This document shows positions 42,279-51,328 of a stretch of 64,000 nt of DNA, piece after piece (position 1 is the stretch's first letter; each line of letters opens with the position of its first letter). This DNA is from Arthrobacter sp. M4. GTDB taxonomy: Bacteria; Actinomycetota; Actinomycetes; Actinomycetales; Micrococcaceae. The notes beneath the pieces are model-generated. The model did no database searches and was not told the origin of the DNA. It was given only the letters and a program-made list of their open reading frames with translations. Position numbers and translations under genes: made by a program. The stretch lies in contig NZ_JAIWYX010000009.1 in the NCBI RefSeq assembly GCF_020251205.1, positions 97,744-161,743 of the forward strand, in the 5' to 3' direction.

Positions 42279-42310
42279 AAATGGCGGCGGACCGAAGTCC
42301 ACCGCCATTT
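42279..42310 (-). terminator. Terminator of tRNA-Thr
   Basis: AAATGGCGGCGGAC / GTCCACCGCCATTT with loop CGAA, one G-U-type pair. On the minus strand it is followed by TTTGCTTTTA. Confidence 0.8.
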
Positions 42311-42320
42311 CAGGAAGCTG

Positions 42321-42393
42321 AGCCTCCTGCCGGAATCGAACCGGCGACCTTCTCATTACGAGTGAGACGCTCTACCGACTGAGCTAAGGAGGC
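42321..42393 (-). tRNA. tRNA-Thr (anticodon CGT)
   Basis: 73 nt: acceptor GCCTCCT/AGGAGGC with discriminator T, D arm GCTC/GAGC, anticodon stem TCTCA/TGAGA around CTCGTAA, T arm GCCGG-TTCGATT-CCGGC. The stretch 42394-42684 carries no gene. Confidence 0.96.
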
Positions 42394-42684
42394 ACCGCGT
42401 GCAATCGCCGTTTCCGGCTGATCACGCAAGACACAACTGTAGTTGAGCCCCAGCGCCAAGGTCAAAACGAGCTAGCCGCCGGTGGTGGCTGTTCGGACCG
42501 CCTTGAGCATGGGCCAAACGCGCTCCGCTGCCCAACGGTCGACGGTTTTCCAAGGTCAGCCGTTGTTTCACTGTTCATCCATCCGTCCGGCAGGGTTTAG
42601 GCCGCCGTTCTGCGCCGGGTGGACGCTGAAACCTACCGTGGCCGCACCCCACACGCGGCCGATTTCCAGGAGGGCGGAACGCGC

Positions 42685-43419
42685 ATGGACATCAGTACTT
42701 TCCGGGCACATCGGCATGGCGGTGGGAGCGCGTCCGAGCAACACCTGAGCCTGGCAGTCCTGGACATGGTGGGCACCACGGTAACGGACGGAGGCCGCAC
42801 CGAACGGGCAATGTCTTTGGCCCTTGCCGAGTCCGGGGTGGAGCCCGGTTCCGCGAGGTTCGAGGACATGCTCGCTTACACGCGCGAAACCATGGGCTAC
42901 TCCAAAATGGCCGTTTTCAGCCATCTGTTCGAGGACCCTGACACCGCCCGGAACGCCAACAAGCTGTTCGAGCAGGCCTACGACGAACTCATCGCCCACG
43001 GTGGGATCAAACCGATCCCTGGGGCCGAGGAAACCATAGCGTGGATGCGCGACGCAGGAATCAAGGTCTGCTTGGCCACAGGCTTTGGCCGCCACACGCA
43101 AAACGTGGTGCTGGAGTCCCTTGGCTGGATGGGACTGGCTGACCTGAGTCTTTGCCCTGCGGACGCGGGTCGGGGCCGCCCCTACCCGGACATGATCCTT
43201 ACGGCCGTGCTCGCCTTGGACCTCGACGACGTCAGGAACGTCGCGGTGGTGGGTGATACCAGTGCCGATGTGCTGTCCGGATTGCGCGCCGGGGCGTCCG
43301 TGGTGGCCGGAGTCCTGACCGGCCAGCACTCAGAGGCGACGCTGCGCACAGCGGGTGCCACCGCCGTCGTGGGTTCAGTCAAGGACTTGCCGGCACTCCT
43401 GGAGCCCCGCACGCCCTAG
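42685..43419 (+). CDS. Phosphonatase-like HAD hydrolase
   Basis: 244 aa from ATG 42685, with GGAGG 11 bases upstream. HAD motif I LAVLDMVGTTVTDGG (DMxGTT as in phosphonoacetaldehyde hydrolase), motif II LATGFGR, motif III Lys region less clear, motif IV VVGDTSADVLSGLRAGA. Belongs to the PhnX-like family, whose substrate may be a phosphonate or sugar phosphate. No phn genes nearby. Stop overlaps that of the convergent gene by 4 bases. Confidence 0.85.
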   Translation: MDISTFRAHRHGGGSASEQHLSLAVLDMVGTTVTDGGRTERAMSLALAESGVEPGSARFEDMLAYTRETMGYSKMAVFSHLFEDPDTARNANKLFEQAYDELIAHGGIKPIPGAEETIAWMRDAGIKVCLATGFGRHTQNVVLESLGWMGLADLSLCPADAGRGRPYPDMILTAVLALDLDDVRNVAVVGDTSADVLSGLRAGASVVAGVLTGQHSEATLRTAGATAVVGSVKDLPALLEPRTP

Positions 43420-45014
43420 CACGTGGTCTTGTCCGACGGAACCTTTCCATCCACCAAGTAGTTGTCCACCGCGTTGGCGACGCAGGAGTTGGAGCGCCCG
43501 TAGGCTGTGTGGCCCTCGCCCTTCCATGTGAGCAGTGAGGCCTTGCCCAGCTGATCGCGCAACGACGACGCCCATTGGACAGGGGTTGCGGGGTCGCCGG
43601 TGGTGCCGATCACCACGATCGGGGAGTCACCCGTGTATTTGGCGGGGCCGGGCGTTCGCACTGGCTTGTAGGGCCATTCCTTGCAGTTGATGCCGCCGTA
43701 TGCGAAGAAGTACCCGAAGGTTGGAGAATCCTGCTTTAGCCTTGCCTCTTCAGCACGCATGCTGGCGGTGTCGCTCACCATGGGGTAGTCGAGGCAGTTG
43801 ATCGAGTTGAAGGCGAACGTCGAGTTGGAACTGTAGGTGCCGTCGGGGCTGCGGTCGGCTGCGAAGTCGGCTACACGCAGCATTGGGGTGACGTCACCCT
43901 GCATGGCGCTTTCCAGTGCCTGCGTAAGCACAGGCCAGTTTTCGTTGTTATAGAGGGGCGTAATCACGCCGCTTACAAACGCCGTTCCGGTGACCAGTCG
44001 TCCGTCGCTGGCCCTTCTGGGGGTCTGGTCGACCGCGGCGATCAGGTCACGGATCTGCTGCACGCCGTCGTCGACGGTGCCGCTGAGGGGGCATCCGGCA
44101 TTGTTGAGGCAATAGGCCACGTAACTGTGGATGGCCTTCTCAAAGGCCTTGGCCTGGCCGGACGTGAGCTCCTCGTTGCTGAGCGAGGGGTCGACGGCGC
44201 CGTCAAGGACCACCCGGCCAACGTTGTCCGGGAAGAGGCTGGCGTAGGTGGAGCCTAGGAACGTCCCGTAGGAAAAGCCGATGTAGTTCAGCTTCGCGTC
44301 GTTCAGCACGGCCCTCAGGACATCCAGGTCCTTTGCCGCACTCTGCGTGTCGATGTGCGCCAAAACAGGCCCCGTCTTATCAACGCATTTGGTGATGATA
44401 TTCCGGTTGTCTGCCATGGCGGCATCGAGGCCCTGATCCGTGTCCAAGCGGAAGTTCTGCTGCCTATTGGCGTCCCGCTCCGCGTCAGTAAGGCACTTTA
44501 CGGGTGCCGAGCGCTTCACTCCGCGGGGGTCGAAGCCAACCAGGTCGTAGTTGGAACGCAGCTTGTTGGTGAAGTGCGACTGCCCAGCGTCTTTGACGAA
44601 GTCATAGCCGGATGCGCCCGGGCCGCCGGGATTCACCAGGAGCGACCCCTTTTTGGTTCCCTTACTGGCGAGGCGGATGGCCGCGATGGTGATGTTGCCG
44701 GCATCGGGCTTGGAGTAGTCCAGCGGCACTTTGATGTTGGCGCATTGGAACCCCTTCTCGCAGGATGTCCAGTCCACCCGCTGCGAGTAGAACTCTTCCA
44801 GACCCTTGGGAGCGGAAGCCACGATCGAAGGATCAGCGCCTGCCGAATTCTTTTGGGTGTCCGACGAAGGCGGTGACCAGGAGAACACGCAGCCACTGAG
44901 TACCAGGGTTGCAACGATGGCAGCGGCCATAAGGGACAGGACCCGCTTGAGGTTCCTGCGGCGCATGCCGGCTGTGGCGGCGGGAGCTGTGGTCCGTCGT
45001 CGAGCGGGATTCAT
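43416..45014 (-). CDS. Secreted lipoprotein alpha/beta hydrolase (tripeptidyl aminopeptidase-like)
   Basis: 532 aa, GGAGA before ATG. Signal peptide with lipobox LVLSGC (Cys about 42), so anchored outside. Hydrolase core with oxyanion region LLVNPGGPGASG, nucleophile IGFSYGTFLGSTY, acid and His near the end (GTTGDPATPVQWA, GEGHTAYG), and the C-terminal TAP domain with paired Cys. Resembles Streptomyces SlpD/SlpE and tripeptidyl aminopeptidases, which trim peptides outside the cell. Confidence 0.9.
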   Translation of the reverse strand: MNPARRRTTAPAATAGMRRRNLKRVLSLMAAAIVATLVLSGCVFSWSPPSSDTQKNSAGADPSIVASAPKGLEEFYSQRVDWTSCEKGFQCANIKVPLDYSKPDAGNITIAAIRLASKGTKKGSLLVNPGGPGASGYDFVKDAGQSHFTNKLRSNYDLVGFDPRGVKRSAPVKCLTDAERDANRQQNFRLDTDQGLDAAMADNRNIITKCVDKTGPVLAHIDTQSAAKDLDVLRAVLNDAKLNYIGFSYGTFLGSTYASLFPDNVGRVVLDGAVDPSLSNEELTSGQAKAFEKAIHSYVAYCLNNAGCPLSGTVDDGVQQIRDLIAAVDQTPRRASDGRLVTGTAFVSGVITPLYNNENWPVLTQALESAMQGDVTPMLRVADFAADRSPDGTYSSNSTFAFNSINCLDYPMVSDTASMRAEEARLKQDSPTFGYFFAYGGINCKEWPYKPVRTPGPAKYTGDSPIVVIGTTGDPATPVQWASSLRDQLGKASLLTWKGEGHTAYGRSNSCVANAVDNYLVDGKVPSDKTTC

Positions 45015-45084
45015 GCTTGTTCTCCTAGGCTGACCGCGTGGCGAGCTGCTACGCGTCTCGGGGCAGGGCTGGCGGGTGGGCAGG

Positions 45085-46233
45085 CTACTTTTGGATCAGG
45101 CTGGTGGCCATGGACTCAACAGCCAGCAAAGGCGCGACGTTGCTGGTGGTGATCCGGACTCGCGCAGTGTTGACCGCGTCCATCCTGGCGAGCGTGGTCT
45201 CCGGGGTTGTGCGAGCCGCGTATTCCTCCAGCTCGCCCCTCAGTTCAACGTTGACCAAGTCCACGGCGTTCCCCAGCTGAATGACAAGGACGTCGCGATA
45301 GAAGGAAAGCAGATCCGTGAGCGTCCGGTCCAGTGAATCCGTGATGGAGCGCTTGGCCCGGCGCTTCTGGTCGTCCTCAAGCTGCTTCAGCTGGCTGCGC
45401 ATGGCGGGCGGAAGCGTCCCCGTGTCCGGAGCCCCCAAGCTGGCCAGCAACGCGGCCTTCTCAGCGGCGTCGCGTTCCACGTTGGAGCTGTCCGCCTCGT
45501 CAGTGGCGATCTTCACCAGTTTTTCGGCCATCATGATGGCGGCGGTAACGCCCCGCAGTTGCAGGGGAGCCCGCACGGTTTCAAGTCTTCGCTCCCGGGC
45601 ACCGGCATCCTGTGCCAAGCGGCGGGCGATTCCGATGTGGCTTTGGGCCGCCCGTGCGGCCCGCTCGGCCAGTTCAGGGTCGACGCCGTCGCGCCTCACC
45701 AAAAGGGCCGCGACGTCGGCCGCTGGCGGGAGCCTCAGGGTGACGGGCCGGCAGCGCGAGCGGATAGTGACCAGTACATCTGCCGGAGACGGTGCACACA
45801 GCATCCAGATGGTTCGCGGCGTCGGCTCCTCGATGGCTTTCAGCAGCACGTTGGTGGTGCGTTCCGGCATCCGGTCTGCATCCTCGACGACGATGATCCT
45901 CCAGCGTGCGGTCGAGGGGCGGTCCCCGGCCTTGGCCACCAGCTCGCGGGCCTCCGCAATGGTGATGGTCAGCTTCTCAGTCCGCACGAACGTGACGTCG
46001 GAGTGCGTTTCGCCAAGGATCGTGTGGCAGGTATGGCATTCCCCGCAGCCCCTGAGGGTGACGTCGTCCTGCTCGCAGTTCAGTGCAGCGGCAAAGGCTT
46101 TGGCAGCGTTGGATCGGCCCGAGCCTGGCGGACCGGTGAATAGCCACGCGTGGGTGAGCCCCTCGCCCTGGGACGCCTGGCGCAGCTGTGCCACAACGGG
46201 CGCCTGGCCCTGGAGGTCGTCCCAGACCGTCAT
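45085..46233 (-). CDS. holB: DNA polymerase III subunit delta'
   Basis: 382 aa. AAA+ clamp-loader fold: GPPGSGRSNAAKAF (Walker A with Arg for Lys, as often in delta'), Zn ribbon CGECHTCHTIL with an earlier Cys, VVEDADRMPERTTNVLLKAIEEP, and SRCRPVTL sensor region. Loads the sliding clamp with HolA and DnaX. ATG overlaps the tmk stop by 4 bases, a common actinobacterial pair. Confidence 0.95.
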   Translation of the reverse strand: MTVWDDLQGQAPVVAQLRQASQGEGLTHAWLFTGPPGSGRSNAAKAFAAALNCEQDDVTLRGCGECHTCHTILGETHSDVTFVRTEKLTITIAEARELVAKAGDRPSTARWRIIVVEDADRMPERTTNVLLKAIEEPTPRTIWMLCAPSPADVLVTIRSRCRPVTLRLPPAADVAALLVRRDGVDPELAERAARAAQSHIGIARRLAQDAGARERRLETVRAPLQLRGVTAAIMMAEKLVKIATDEADSSNVERDAAEKAALLASLGAPDTGTLPPAMRSQLKQLEDDQKRRAKRSITDSLDRTLTDLLSFYRDVLVIQLGNAVDLVNVELRGELEEYAARTTPETTLARMDAVNTARVRITTSNVAPLLAVESMATSLIQK

Positions 46234-46955
46234 CTGGACGCCCCGAGCAGCGCCTTCACCCGTTCCAGGATGGCTGCCGCCAGCTCGTCTATGGGTCGGT
46301 TGGCCGGGAGCACCAGGTATTCACGCGGACGCGTTTCCGCAAGGTCCAGGAATGCAGTACGGATTCGTGCATGGAAGTCGTCGGGCTCGGATTCCAGCCT
46401 GTCCTCTGCCGCGGCGCCAGCTGTACGGCGTTCCCTGCCATGTCCTGGCTCGACGTCCAGCAGCACAGTAAGGTCTGGCCAAAGTCCTTCCGTGGCCCAT
46501 TCGTTGAGTCTGCGGACATCCTCCGTGCCCAGCCCTCGCCCGGCGCCCTGATAGGCCACCGAGGAGTCGATGTAGCGGTCCGTAATAACGACGACGCCCC
46601 TCGCCAGGGCGGGGACGATGACCTGGCTTACGTGTGCCGCCCGTGACGCCGCGAACATAAGGGCCTCGGTCCGCGTATCGATGGTGCCGTTGCCGTGGTC
46701 CAGCACAAGGGACCGCAATTTCTCGCCGATGGGTGTACCGCCGGGTTCGCGCGTACGCAGGACACTGCAGCCCATCGCTTCCAACGACTCGGCAAGCCTT
46801 GCCGCCTGGGTGGATTTTCCTGCGCCGTCGCCGCCCTCAAAAGCGATGAACAGTCCGCTGCCCTGTCCGTCAGTCACGCTGGGAGTGTTTCTATCACCGT
46901 GCGCGCTGGCGCCTGCTTCGCCAAAGTAGGGCGTGCCAGGACTGTTGATCTTCAC
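46230..46955 (-). CDS. tmk: Thymidylate kinase
   Basis: 241 aa. P-loop FIAFEGGDGAGKSTQAARL, DRx motif TDRYIDSSVAYQGAGR, LID region with Arg (ERRTAGAAAEDRLE). Phosphorylates dTMP to dTDP. Starts at GTG 46955, 6 bases after TAGGCT, giving an N-terminal extension of about 33 residues before the P-loop; this odd tail is supported only by the leaderless-promoter spacing. Coupled to holB. Confidence 0.95.
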   Translation of the reverse strand: MKINSPGTPYFGEAGASAHGDRNTPSVTDGQGSGLFIAFEGGDGAGKSTQAARLAESLEAMGCSVLRTREPGGTPIGEKLRSLVLDHGNGTIDTRTEALMFAASRAAHVSQVIVPALARGVVVITDRYIDSSVAYQGAGRGLGTEDVRRLNEWATEGLWPDLTVLLDVEPGHGRERRTAGAAAEDRLESEPDDFHARIRTAFLDLAETRPREYLVLPANRPIDELAAAILERVKALLGASR

Positions 46956-47048
46956 TGCTCTAGCCTATCGAGGATCACTGACAGCCCCACATCGGCACTC
47001 GCCTGCACAGTTACCTTGGCCGACGCGCCCGCACGTAGGCTTGGAGGC

Positions 47049-48233
47049 ATGAGTCTTTCCGAGGAACGCGCGGCGGCATTGTCTCCTGAAACCGTGGTGG
47101 TAGCCGCCGGCCGGCCTGACCGCGGCCACGACGCGCCAGTCAATCCGCCGATCGTGCTGTCCTCCACGTATTTTGGCACCGGACCGTTGGGCGACCATGA
47201 TCGTGGGTACGGACGCTACTCCAACCCCACATGGGACCCGTTTGAGGAAGCCCTTGCACAGCTTGAAGGCGCTGCGCTCCCCGGATTGCTCTATGCCTCA
47301 GGCCTGGCGGCTGTCAGCTCGGCGCTATCGCTGGTTCCCGCAGGCGGAGCAGTGGTCATGCCCTCGCATAGCTACTCCGGCTCGCTCATGATGGCTGGCG
47401 AACTCGCTGACAAAGGCTTCCTTGAGCTCCGTACCGTGGACATTGCGGACACCGACGCCGTTAAAGCCATGATCGCCCCCGACGGCGGTAAACCCGCCTC
47501 CATGCTCTGGTTGGAAAGCCCCACCAACCCTATGCTGGGCATCGCCGAGGTTTCCGAGCTGACCGGGGCCGCCCACGCCGTTGGCGCGATTGTTGTTACT
47601 GACAACACCTTCTCCACCCCGCTAGTGCAGCAGCCGCTGAGCTTTGGCTCGGACATTGTCCTGCACTCGGTGACCAAATACCTGGCGGGCCACTCCGACG
47701 TCGTACTCGGTGCCTTGGTGACGTCCGACCCTAAACTGCGGGCCTCCCTGCTCCACCACCGCATCGTCCACGGAGGCATCGCCGGTCCGTTCGAAGCCTT
47801 CCTGGCCCTGCGCGGCTTGCGGACCCTTGCGCTCCGGATCGAACGTTCCCAGGCTTCCGCAGCCATCCTGGCGGAACGGTTGAAGGACCACCCCCGTGTG
47901 GAGGCCATCCGCTACCCGGGACTGCCCAGCGACCCCGGCTATGAACGGGCCAAGGCGCAGATGAAAGGGTTTGGATCCATCCTGTGTATCCAAATTTCCG
48001 GGGACCGGCGAGGGGGCGGTGCCCATGCGGCGGACCGACTAATCGCAGCCCTGGAACTCTGGCTGCCTGCCACTTCCTTGGGTGGCGTGGAGTCACTCAT
48101 CGAGCGCCGCCGCCGCCACGCCGCTGAACCGCACAGCGTCCCGGACAACCTGATTCGGCTCAGTGTTGGCATTGAAAACGTCGAAGATCTCTGGGCCGAC
48201 CTCGAACAAGCGCTGAAGTCCTTGGACAGCTAG
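47049..48233 (+). CDS. PLP-dependent cystathionine gamma-synthase/lyase family enzyme
   Basis: 394 aa from ATG 47049, 7 bases after TAGGCT; the GGAGG there is too close to the ATG to serve as ribosome-binding site. Cys/Met metabolism PLP fold: YSNPTWDPFEEALAQLEG, catalytic Lys in LHSVTKYLAGHSDVVLG, substrate loop LESPTNP. Synthase and lyase cannot be separated by eye. Its TAG stop is itself the start of the -10 hexamer of the next gene. Confidence 0.9.
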   Translation: MSLSEERAAALSPETVVVAAGRPDRGHDAPVNPPIVLSSTYFGTGPLGDHDRGYGRYSNPTWDPFEEALAQLEGAALPGLLYASGLAAVSSALSLVPAGGAVVMPSHSYSGSLMMAGELADKGFLELRTVDIADTDAVKAMIAPDGGKPASMLWLESPTNPMLGIAEVSELTGAAHAVGAIVVTDNTFSTPLVQQPLSFGSDIVLHSVTKYLAGHSDVVLGALVTSDPKLRASLLHHRIVHGGIAGPFEAFLALRGLRTLALRIERSQASAAILAERLKDHPRVEAIRYPGLPSDPGYERAKAQMKGFGSILCIQISGDRRGGGAHAADRLIAALELWLPATSLGGVESLIERRRRHAAEPHSVPDNLIRLSVGIENVEDLWADLEQALKSLDS

Positions 48234-48242
48234 GCTGGGGGA

Positions 48243-48587
48243 GTGGACGGAAAAATGCTGATCGATGTAGTGCAGAGTTTCGTGTTCTATGTGATGGGCC
48301 TTGTGGCCTTCGGACTCGAGCTGTGGGCATTCGTCGATTGCCTCCGGCACAGGCCGAACGCCTTCGAAGCAGCGTCCAAGCGGACTAAGCCGTTCTGGCT
48401 GGCACTGACCGGTGGTGCGGCTGCGGTTGGCCTCATCACGGTGCTCTCCGGCAGCCCCGGCGGACTGGGACTTTTTGGCCTGATCGCCGTAACCGCATCC
48501 AGCGTCTACCTCGCCGATGTGCGTCCGGCAGTCAGGGAAACCGGCCGCGGCGGCAACCGCAGCACCGGTCCGTATGGTCCTTGGTAG
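48243..48587 (+). CDS. DUF2516-family membrane protein
   Basis: 114 aa from GTG 48243, 6 bases after TAGGCT (48231-48236); an in-frame ATG at 48255 is possible. Three membrane helices (VVQSFVFYVMGLVAFGLELWAF, FWLALTGGAAAVGLITVL, LGLFGLIAVTASSVYLADV) and the actinobacterial DUF2516 pattern FVDCLRHRPNAFEAASKRTK. Function unknown. Confidence 0.88.
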   Translation: MDGKMLIDVVQSFVFYVMGLVAFGLELWAFVDCLRHRPNAFEAASKRTKPFWLALTGGAAAVGLITVLSGSPGGLGLFGLIAVTASSVYLADVRPAVRETGRGGNRSTGPYGPW

Positions 48588-48606
48588 GGCTGGCCTCCGC
48601 AAGGCA

Positions 48607-49419
48607 CTAGTCGGGGGCGACTGACTCCCACCCCACCGTCACCTCACCCAGACGCCATCGTGACGGCCCATCGATAAGCGGCCACCCGGCGTCGAGCATT
48701 CCGCGGCACATCGCTGCCCAGCGCTGGCGCTTTCCGAACGCCGCCAGCGGCGCAGCTTCCAACCAGGCCCGGTCCAAAGCCTGCAGGTAGCTGTGGATCT
48801 TTTCGCCCGGAACATTCCGGTGGATGAGGGCTTTAGGCAGTCGTTCGGCGACGTCGGACGGCAATTCCATGCTGCCGAACCGCACCGAGATGCTGAGGCT
48901 CAGTGGCTGGTGCCGGTCAAGGGCCACCCACGTCATGCGGCGCCCGATTTCGTCGCAAGTCCCATCGATGAAGAGTCCGTTGCTGGACAATCGGGACTGG
49001 ACCAGGGACCAGATGGAGCCAACATCCGCCTCGTTGTACTGGCGCAGCACATTGAACGCGCGAACCAGGACGGGTGAACCGGGAACAGGCACCTCGAAGC
49101 CGCCCAGCGCGAAGGATAGCCCGGGCCGTTCCAGCGGCTTAGCAGCCTCCACCCGTCCAGGTTCGATCTCCACGCCGCACACCTTGACGTCCTGCCTTAC
49201 CGCCTTGAGGCGTTCAAAGAGTTCGACGGCGGTGGCTGGCGAGGCGCCGTAGCCCAGATCCACCACCAAAGGGTCGACGGCGGCGCGAAGCCGCCAGGAC
49301 TGTGGTCCGGCCAGCCAGCGGTCAAGGCGTCGCATACGGTTGGGGCTGGTGGTGCCCCGGGTGATGTTGCCGACGGGTTTTCCCTGCCTGCCCCGCACCC
49401 GTTCAGCCTTTTGCACCAC
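48607..49419 (-). CDS. Class I SAM-dependent methyltransferase-like protein
   Basis: 270 aa from GTG 49419: TACCCT lies 6 bases before it (an ATG directly upstream at 49422 is the alternative). SAM site VVDLGYGASPATAVELFERL, and acidic residue GVEIEPGRVEAA at strand 2. SNGLFIDGTCDEIGRR in the latter half. Substrate unknown. Divergent from gpmA with about 110 bases between. Confidence 0.82.
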   Translation of the reverse strand: MVQKAERVRGRQGKPVGNITRGTTSPNRMRRLDRWLAGPQSWRLRAAVDPLVVDLGYGASPATAVELFERLKAVRQDVKVCGVEIEPGRVEAAKPLERPGLSFALGGFEVPVPGSPVLVRAFNVLRQYNEADVGSIWSLVQSRLSSNGLFIDGTCDEIGRRMTWVALDRHQPLSLSISVRFGSMELPSDVAERLPKALIHRNVPGEKIHSYLQALDRAWLEAAPLAAFGKRQRWAAMCRGMLDAGWPLIDGPSRWRLGEVTVGWESVAPD

Positions 49420-49528
49420 CATCCAAGGGTAGCGGGAGTGCCGGTGCTCCCTGACGTCGCCAACTGTTCATCCTGGGCCGTCCGTAACGCCCGGCAACGC
49501 CGGGATGCGCTCGGTTAGGATGACAACC

Positions 49529-50275
49529 ATGACTTACAAGCTGATTCTGCTGCGGCACGGTCACAGCGACTGGAACGCCAAGAACCTGTTCACCGGCTGG
49601 GTGGACGTCGATCTTAATGACCAAGGCCGTGCGGAAGCCCTCCGTGGCGGGGAGCTCCTGGTTGAGAACAACATTCTCCCGGACATCCTCTACACCTCCC
49701 GCCTGAAGCGGGCCATCAACACAGCGAACATCGCCCTGGACAAGGCGGACCGCGGCTGGATCGACGTCAAGCGCGACTGGCGCCTCAACGAGCGCCACTA
49801 CGGCGCCCTGCAGGGAAAGAACAAGGCGCAGACCCTGGCCGAATTCGGCGAAGACCAGTTCATGGAATGGCGCCGGTCTTACGACACCCCGCCGCCGGCA
49901 CTCTCCGACGACAGCGAGTTTTCCCAGGCGAACGACCCGCGTTACGCCGATCTGGGTGACGCGCTGCCGCGCACCGAGTGCCTCAAGGACGTGCTGGTCC
50001 GCCTCCTGCCGTACTGGGAATCGGACATCAAGGAAGACCTCAAGGCCGGCAAAACGGTCCTGGTCACAGCGCACGGCAACTCCCTGCGAGCACTGGTGAA
50101 GCACCTGGACGGCATCAGCGACGAAGACATCGCGGGCTTGAACATTCCCACTGGCATCCCGCTGGTATACGAGCTCGACGAGGACTTCAATCCGCTCAAC
50201 CCGGGTGGCACCTACCTCGACCCGGAAGCGGCAGCCGAATCCATCAAGGCAGTGGCTGCGCAGGGCAAGAAGTAG
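49529..50275 (+). CDS. gpmA: 2,3-bisphosphoglycerate-dependent phosphoglycerate mutase
   Basis: 248 aa. Catalytic His in LILLRHGHSDWN, FTGWVDVDLNDQG, RLNERHYGALQGKNKAQT and second His in VTAHGNSLRALVKHL. Interconverts 3- and 2-phosphoglycerate in glycolysis. ATG 49529 lies 7 bases after TAGGAT, hence probably leaderless. Ends at a strong shared terminator. Confidence 0.97.
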   Translation: MTYKLILLRHGHSDWNAKNLFTGWVDVDLNDQGRAEALRGGELLVENNILPDILYTSRLKRAINTANIALDKADRGWIDVKRDWRLNERHYGALQGKNKAQTLAEFGEDQFMEWRRSYDTPPPALSDDSEFSQANDPRYADLGDALPRTECLKDVLVRLLPYWESDIKEDLKAGKTVLVTAHGNSLRALVKHLDGISDEDIAGLNIPTGIPLVYELDEDFNPLNPGGTYLDPEAAAESIKAVAAQGKK

Positions 50276-50414
50276 GGCTCCGCCTGAATCCCGCTGGCTG
50301 CTCGGTCGTTCCTCCCCACCGTCCCCCTGGCCTCGCAAGCTCGGCCAGGGAACCCTGACGGTGTGGCCCAACCTTAGACGCAGCTCAGCCGGGATCCTGG
50401 CTCCGCGGTTAATC

Positions 50415-50453
50415 GAAAGCGTCCGGTCACCCCCAAGGTGACCGGACGCTTTC
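50415..50453. terminator. Bidirectional terminator between gpmA and phoU
   Basis: Perfect 17-bp arms GAAAGCGTCCGGTCACC / GGTGACCGGACGCTTTC, 5-base loop, between convergent genes. Confidence 0.9.
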
Positions 50454-50468
50454 GTGCTTGGCGTGGGT

Positions 50469-51131
50469 TTAGCCGTCGCCGAAGCCCTGCGGCTGCCATT
50501 CGCCGGTCACCAGGTAGGTGACCTTGCGGGCTACGGAAACGCCGTGGTCCGCGAAGCGTTCGAAGTAGCGGCTTGCCAGGGCGACGTCCACGGTGGTGGC
50601 GGGCGTCTCGTTCCAGTCGTGGGCGGCAATGGCCCTGAAGACACCCAGGTGCAGGTCGTCCACCGTGATGTTGATCTTGAGGATTTCCCGGGCTACTTCC
50701 AGGTCCCGGGTTTCCAGCAGTTCAGTGACCTTTCCGGCCAACTCAATGTCCAGGCGGGCCAGGTCCCGGAAGGTGTTCGTAAGGGAGGCTGGAATGACCG
50801 TGGCCGGGAACCTGAGCCGGGCGAGCTGGGCGACGTGGCGCGCAAGATCACCCATGCGCTCCAGCGAGGCGCTCATGCGCAGTGATCCCACAATCATTCG
50901 AAGGTCGCTGGCCACGGGGCCCTGGAGAGCCAAAATGTCGATCGCCCGCTCGTCCAGGCTGGTCTGGAGGAAATCGATCCGGGCGTCAGCAGCGATGACA
51001 TCCTGGGCAATGTCGATGTCGGCACCCTCGAACGCGTTCGTGGCCTTTGTGATCGCCTCGGTCACCAGCTTTGAGATCTCGATGAGGTCCTCACCAACTT
51101 GGGTGAGCTCTTCCTGAAAAACCTTGCGCAC
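50469..51131 (-). CDS. phoU: Phosphate signalling protein PhoU
   Basis: 220 aa from GTG 51131 (AGGA 8 bases upstream). Two PhoU three-helix bundles with metal-binding motifs VIAADARIDFLQ and LARLDIELAGKV; MSASLERMGDLARHVAQLAR and ASRYFERFADHGVSVARKV are the paired signatures. Keeps the SenX3/RegX3 (PhoR/PhoB-type) pathway off when phosphate is plentiful. Divergent from senX3 across a PHO-box-like array. Confidence 0.95.
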   Translation of the reverse strand: MRKVFQEELTQVGEDLIEISKLVTEAITKATNAFEGADIDIAQDVIAADARIDFLQTSLDERAIDILALQGPVASDLRMIVGSLRMSASLERMGDLARHVAQLARLRFPATVIPASLTNTFRDLARLDIELAGKVTELLETRDLEVAREILKINITVDDLHLGVFRAIAAHDWNETPATTVDVALASRYFERFADHGVSVARKVTYLVTGEWQPQGFGDG

Positions 51132-51225
51132 GTAGGTGTCCTTTCCTTGTGGCACATCGTCCCGGACCCTGGTTCGGGCATGCCGAAGCGCTGGATCCAA
51201 TAGTCCAACTAATTACAGTGTCAGT

Positions 51226-51269
51226 GATCTATGAACTGTTAAGCACCATTAGATGAACGTTAGCTGAAC
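51226..51269 (-). promoter_or_regulatory. PHO-box-like array of four 11-bp units
   Basis: Minus strand, consecutive 11-mers: GTTCAGCTAAC (51269-51259), GTTCATCTAAT, GGTGCTTAACA (degenerate), GTTCATAGATC (to 51226). Three of four begin GTTCA, the repeat core of Streptomyces PhoP boxes and RegX3 sites. Located between phoU and senX3. Confidence 0.7.
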
Positions 51270-51328
51270 CCGCCCGCCAAATATGGATATTCGCCTCCGC
51301 GGCAGTGAGCAGCACCTAAGCTGGAGCT

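Noticed and set aside
42540..42600. PHO box before the phosphonatase-like gene (TTCAC...TTCAT)
   Set aside because: The two half-sites are 9 bases apart, not 11, and lack further units.
45085..46233. Loss of ATPase function in HolB because of GRS for GKS in its P-loop
   Set aside because: Delta' subunits commonly have non-hydrolysing P-loops, so this is normal for the family.
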